Shown here: one piece after another, positions 63,456-64,000 of the stretch
How the letters are laid out: each line of letters begins with the position of its first letter
How positions within the stretch are numbered: position 1 is the stretch's first letter
DNA from: Chloroherpeton thalassium ATCC 35110
GTDB taxonomy: Bacteria; Bacteroidota; Chlorobiia; Chlorobiales; Chloroherpetonaceae
Reading direction: 5' to 3'
Length of the DNA stretch: 64,000 bases
Assembly: GCF_000020525.1 (NCBI RefSeq)
Contig: NC_011026.1
Coordinates: 2,214,001 to 2,278,000 of the forward strand
Position numbers and translations under genes: made by a program
The notes under the pieces: model-generated
The model's database searches: none
Seen by the model: the letters and a program-made list of their open reading frames with translations, nothing else
Told to the model about the DNA's origin: nothing

Positions 63456-64000
63456 ATGAGCACAGACGCTCTTCAGCAGCATTATAAAGTCGTAATTATT
63501 GGTTCTGGCCCGGCTGGGCTCACAGCAGCTATTTACGCAAGCAGAGCAAATCTTCAGCCGTTGGTCATTGAAGGTGTTCAGCCGGGGGGTCAGTTAATGA
63601 CAACGACGGATATTGAGAATTTCCCCGGATTTGCTCAGGGAGTTTCTGGTCCTAAGATGATGGATGAGTTTCGTGCTCAGGCAAAAAGATTCGGGGCGAA
63701 AATGATTTATGGTGAAGTCACTGGTGTAGCGTTAAGCCAAACGCCTTTTGAAGTTCAAATTGATGCGGAGAAAAAGGTTTTTGCAGACGTGCTAATTGTT
63801 GCATCTGGCGCAAGCGCACAGTATTTAGGATTAGCATCTGAAGAGAAATATAAAGGACTGGGCGTTTCCGCATGTGCTACTTGTGACGGATTCTTTTTTC
63901 AGGGAAAAGAGGTTTTTGTTGTGGGCGGCGGCGACAGTGCTTTTGAAGAAGCGATTTTTTTGACGAAATTTGCAACTAAAGTAACACTGATTCACAGGAG
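63456..64000 (+). CDS. trxB: Thioredoxin reductase, N-terminal part (runs off the window)
   Basis: The frame starts MSTDALQQHYKVVIIGSGPA at 63456 and is still open at the right edge (181 codons seen). The FAD-binding GSGPAGLTAAIYASRA and GGQLMTTTDIENFPGF are typical. The redox pair is in ACATCDGFFF, and the NADPH fold begins VFVVGGGDSAFEEAIFLTKF. It recycles thioredoxin with NADPH. It starts 12 bp after the glutaredoxin-like gene. The C-terminal FAD segment lies outside the window. Confidence 0.97.
   Translation, partial: MSTDALQQHYKVVIIGSGPAGLTAAIYASRANLQPLVIEGVQPGGQLMTTTDIENFPGFAQGVSGPKMMDEFRAQAKRFGAKMIYGEVTGVALSQTPFEVQIDAEKKVFADVLIVASGASAQYLGLASEEKYKGLGVSACATCDGFFFQGKEVFVVGGGDSAFEEAIFLTKFATKVTLIHR

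Overview
The window looks like a piece of a green sulfur bacterium (phylum Chlorobi/Chlorobiota), most like Chloroherpeton. That name is an inference from gene content and moderate GC, not a database match. The main evidence is a PscC-type reaction-centre cytochrome (4051-5034), a metK-ahcY operon preceded by an RNA resembling the SAM-Chlorobi motif (55.8 kb), menaquinone methylation, a phytol/polyprenol-kinase-like protein, and promoter elements of the Bacteroidetes/Chlorobi type (TTTG-N19-TAnnTTTG) with few strong Shine-Dalgarno sites.

Layout. 1-3.6 kb: LOG-family protein (cut by the window edge), trpG/pabA amidotransferase, GlmU-like protein, lipid kinase. 4-5.1 kb: pscC fused to a cytochrome c555-like domain. 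5.1-10.4 kb, minus strand: tsaC/Sua5, two microcompartment shell genes, polyprenol/phytol kinase, menG-hisI, and a degenerate secreted 5'-nucleotidase-like protein. 10.6-14.6 kb: small ORF, efflux adaptor, gapA, mpl. 14.9-21.9 kb: beta-propeller histidine kinase, then an operon of porin, symporter small subunit and Na+/solute symporter. 22.3-27.6 kb: DCC protein, GAF/HD-GYP phosphodiesterase, lone ABC ATPase, and a DUF1350-like protein with a 36-bp minisatellite tail.

28.2-42.3 kb is by eye GC-richer than its surroundings and reads as an accessory island: AraC-type regulator with a CxCC metal-binding-like N-terminus, PqqD-like protein, ATP-grasp ligase, diaminopimelate-decarboxylase-like enzyme, urea transporter, M23 peptidase, then two TPR/outer-membrane proteins. 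I infer that these form one poorly described system that makes or handles an amino-acid-derived product at the cell envelope. The run is interrupted at 34.2-40.2 kb by tandem 193-bp repeats and a frameshifted giant DUF4011 helicase-nuclease resembling the Hhe antiphage protein.

42.4-54.4 kb is envelope and surface: DUF3124 lipoprotein, ATP10-like thioredoxin-fold protein, M16 peptidase, Omp85 protein, a 1509-residue surface protein with 12 cadherin/Ig-like repeats, and a DUF1207-like protein. 54.5-64 kb is core: a small conserved-looking protein, a membrane protein, metK-ahcY, dnaE, and the redox operon trxA-glutaredoxin-trxB (trxB runs off the end).

A dispersed composite repeat family of palindromic modules sits at many gene borders (about 0.82-1.22, 8.14-8.29, 14.6-14.85, 31.6-31.94, 34.2-34.86, 43.7-44.1 and 58.65-58.83 kb). 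I saw no rRNA, tRNA, CRISPR array, transposase or integrase.
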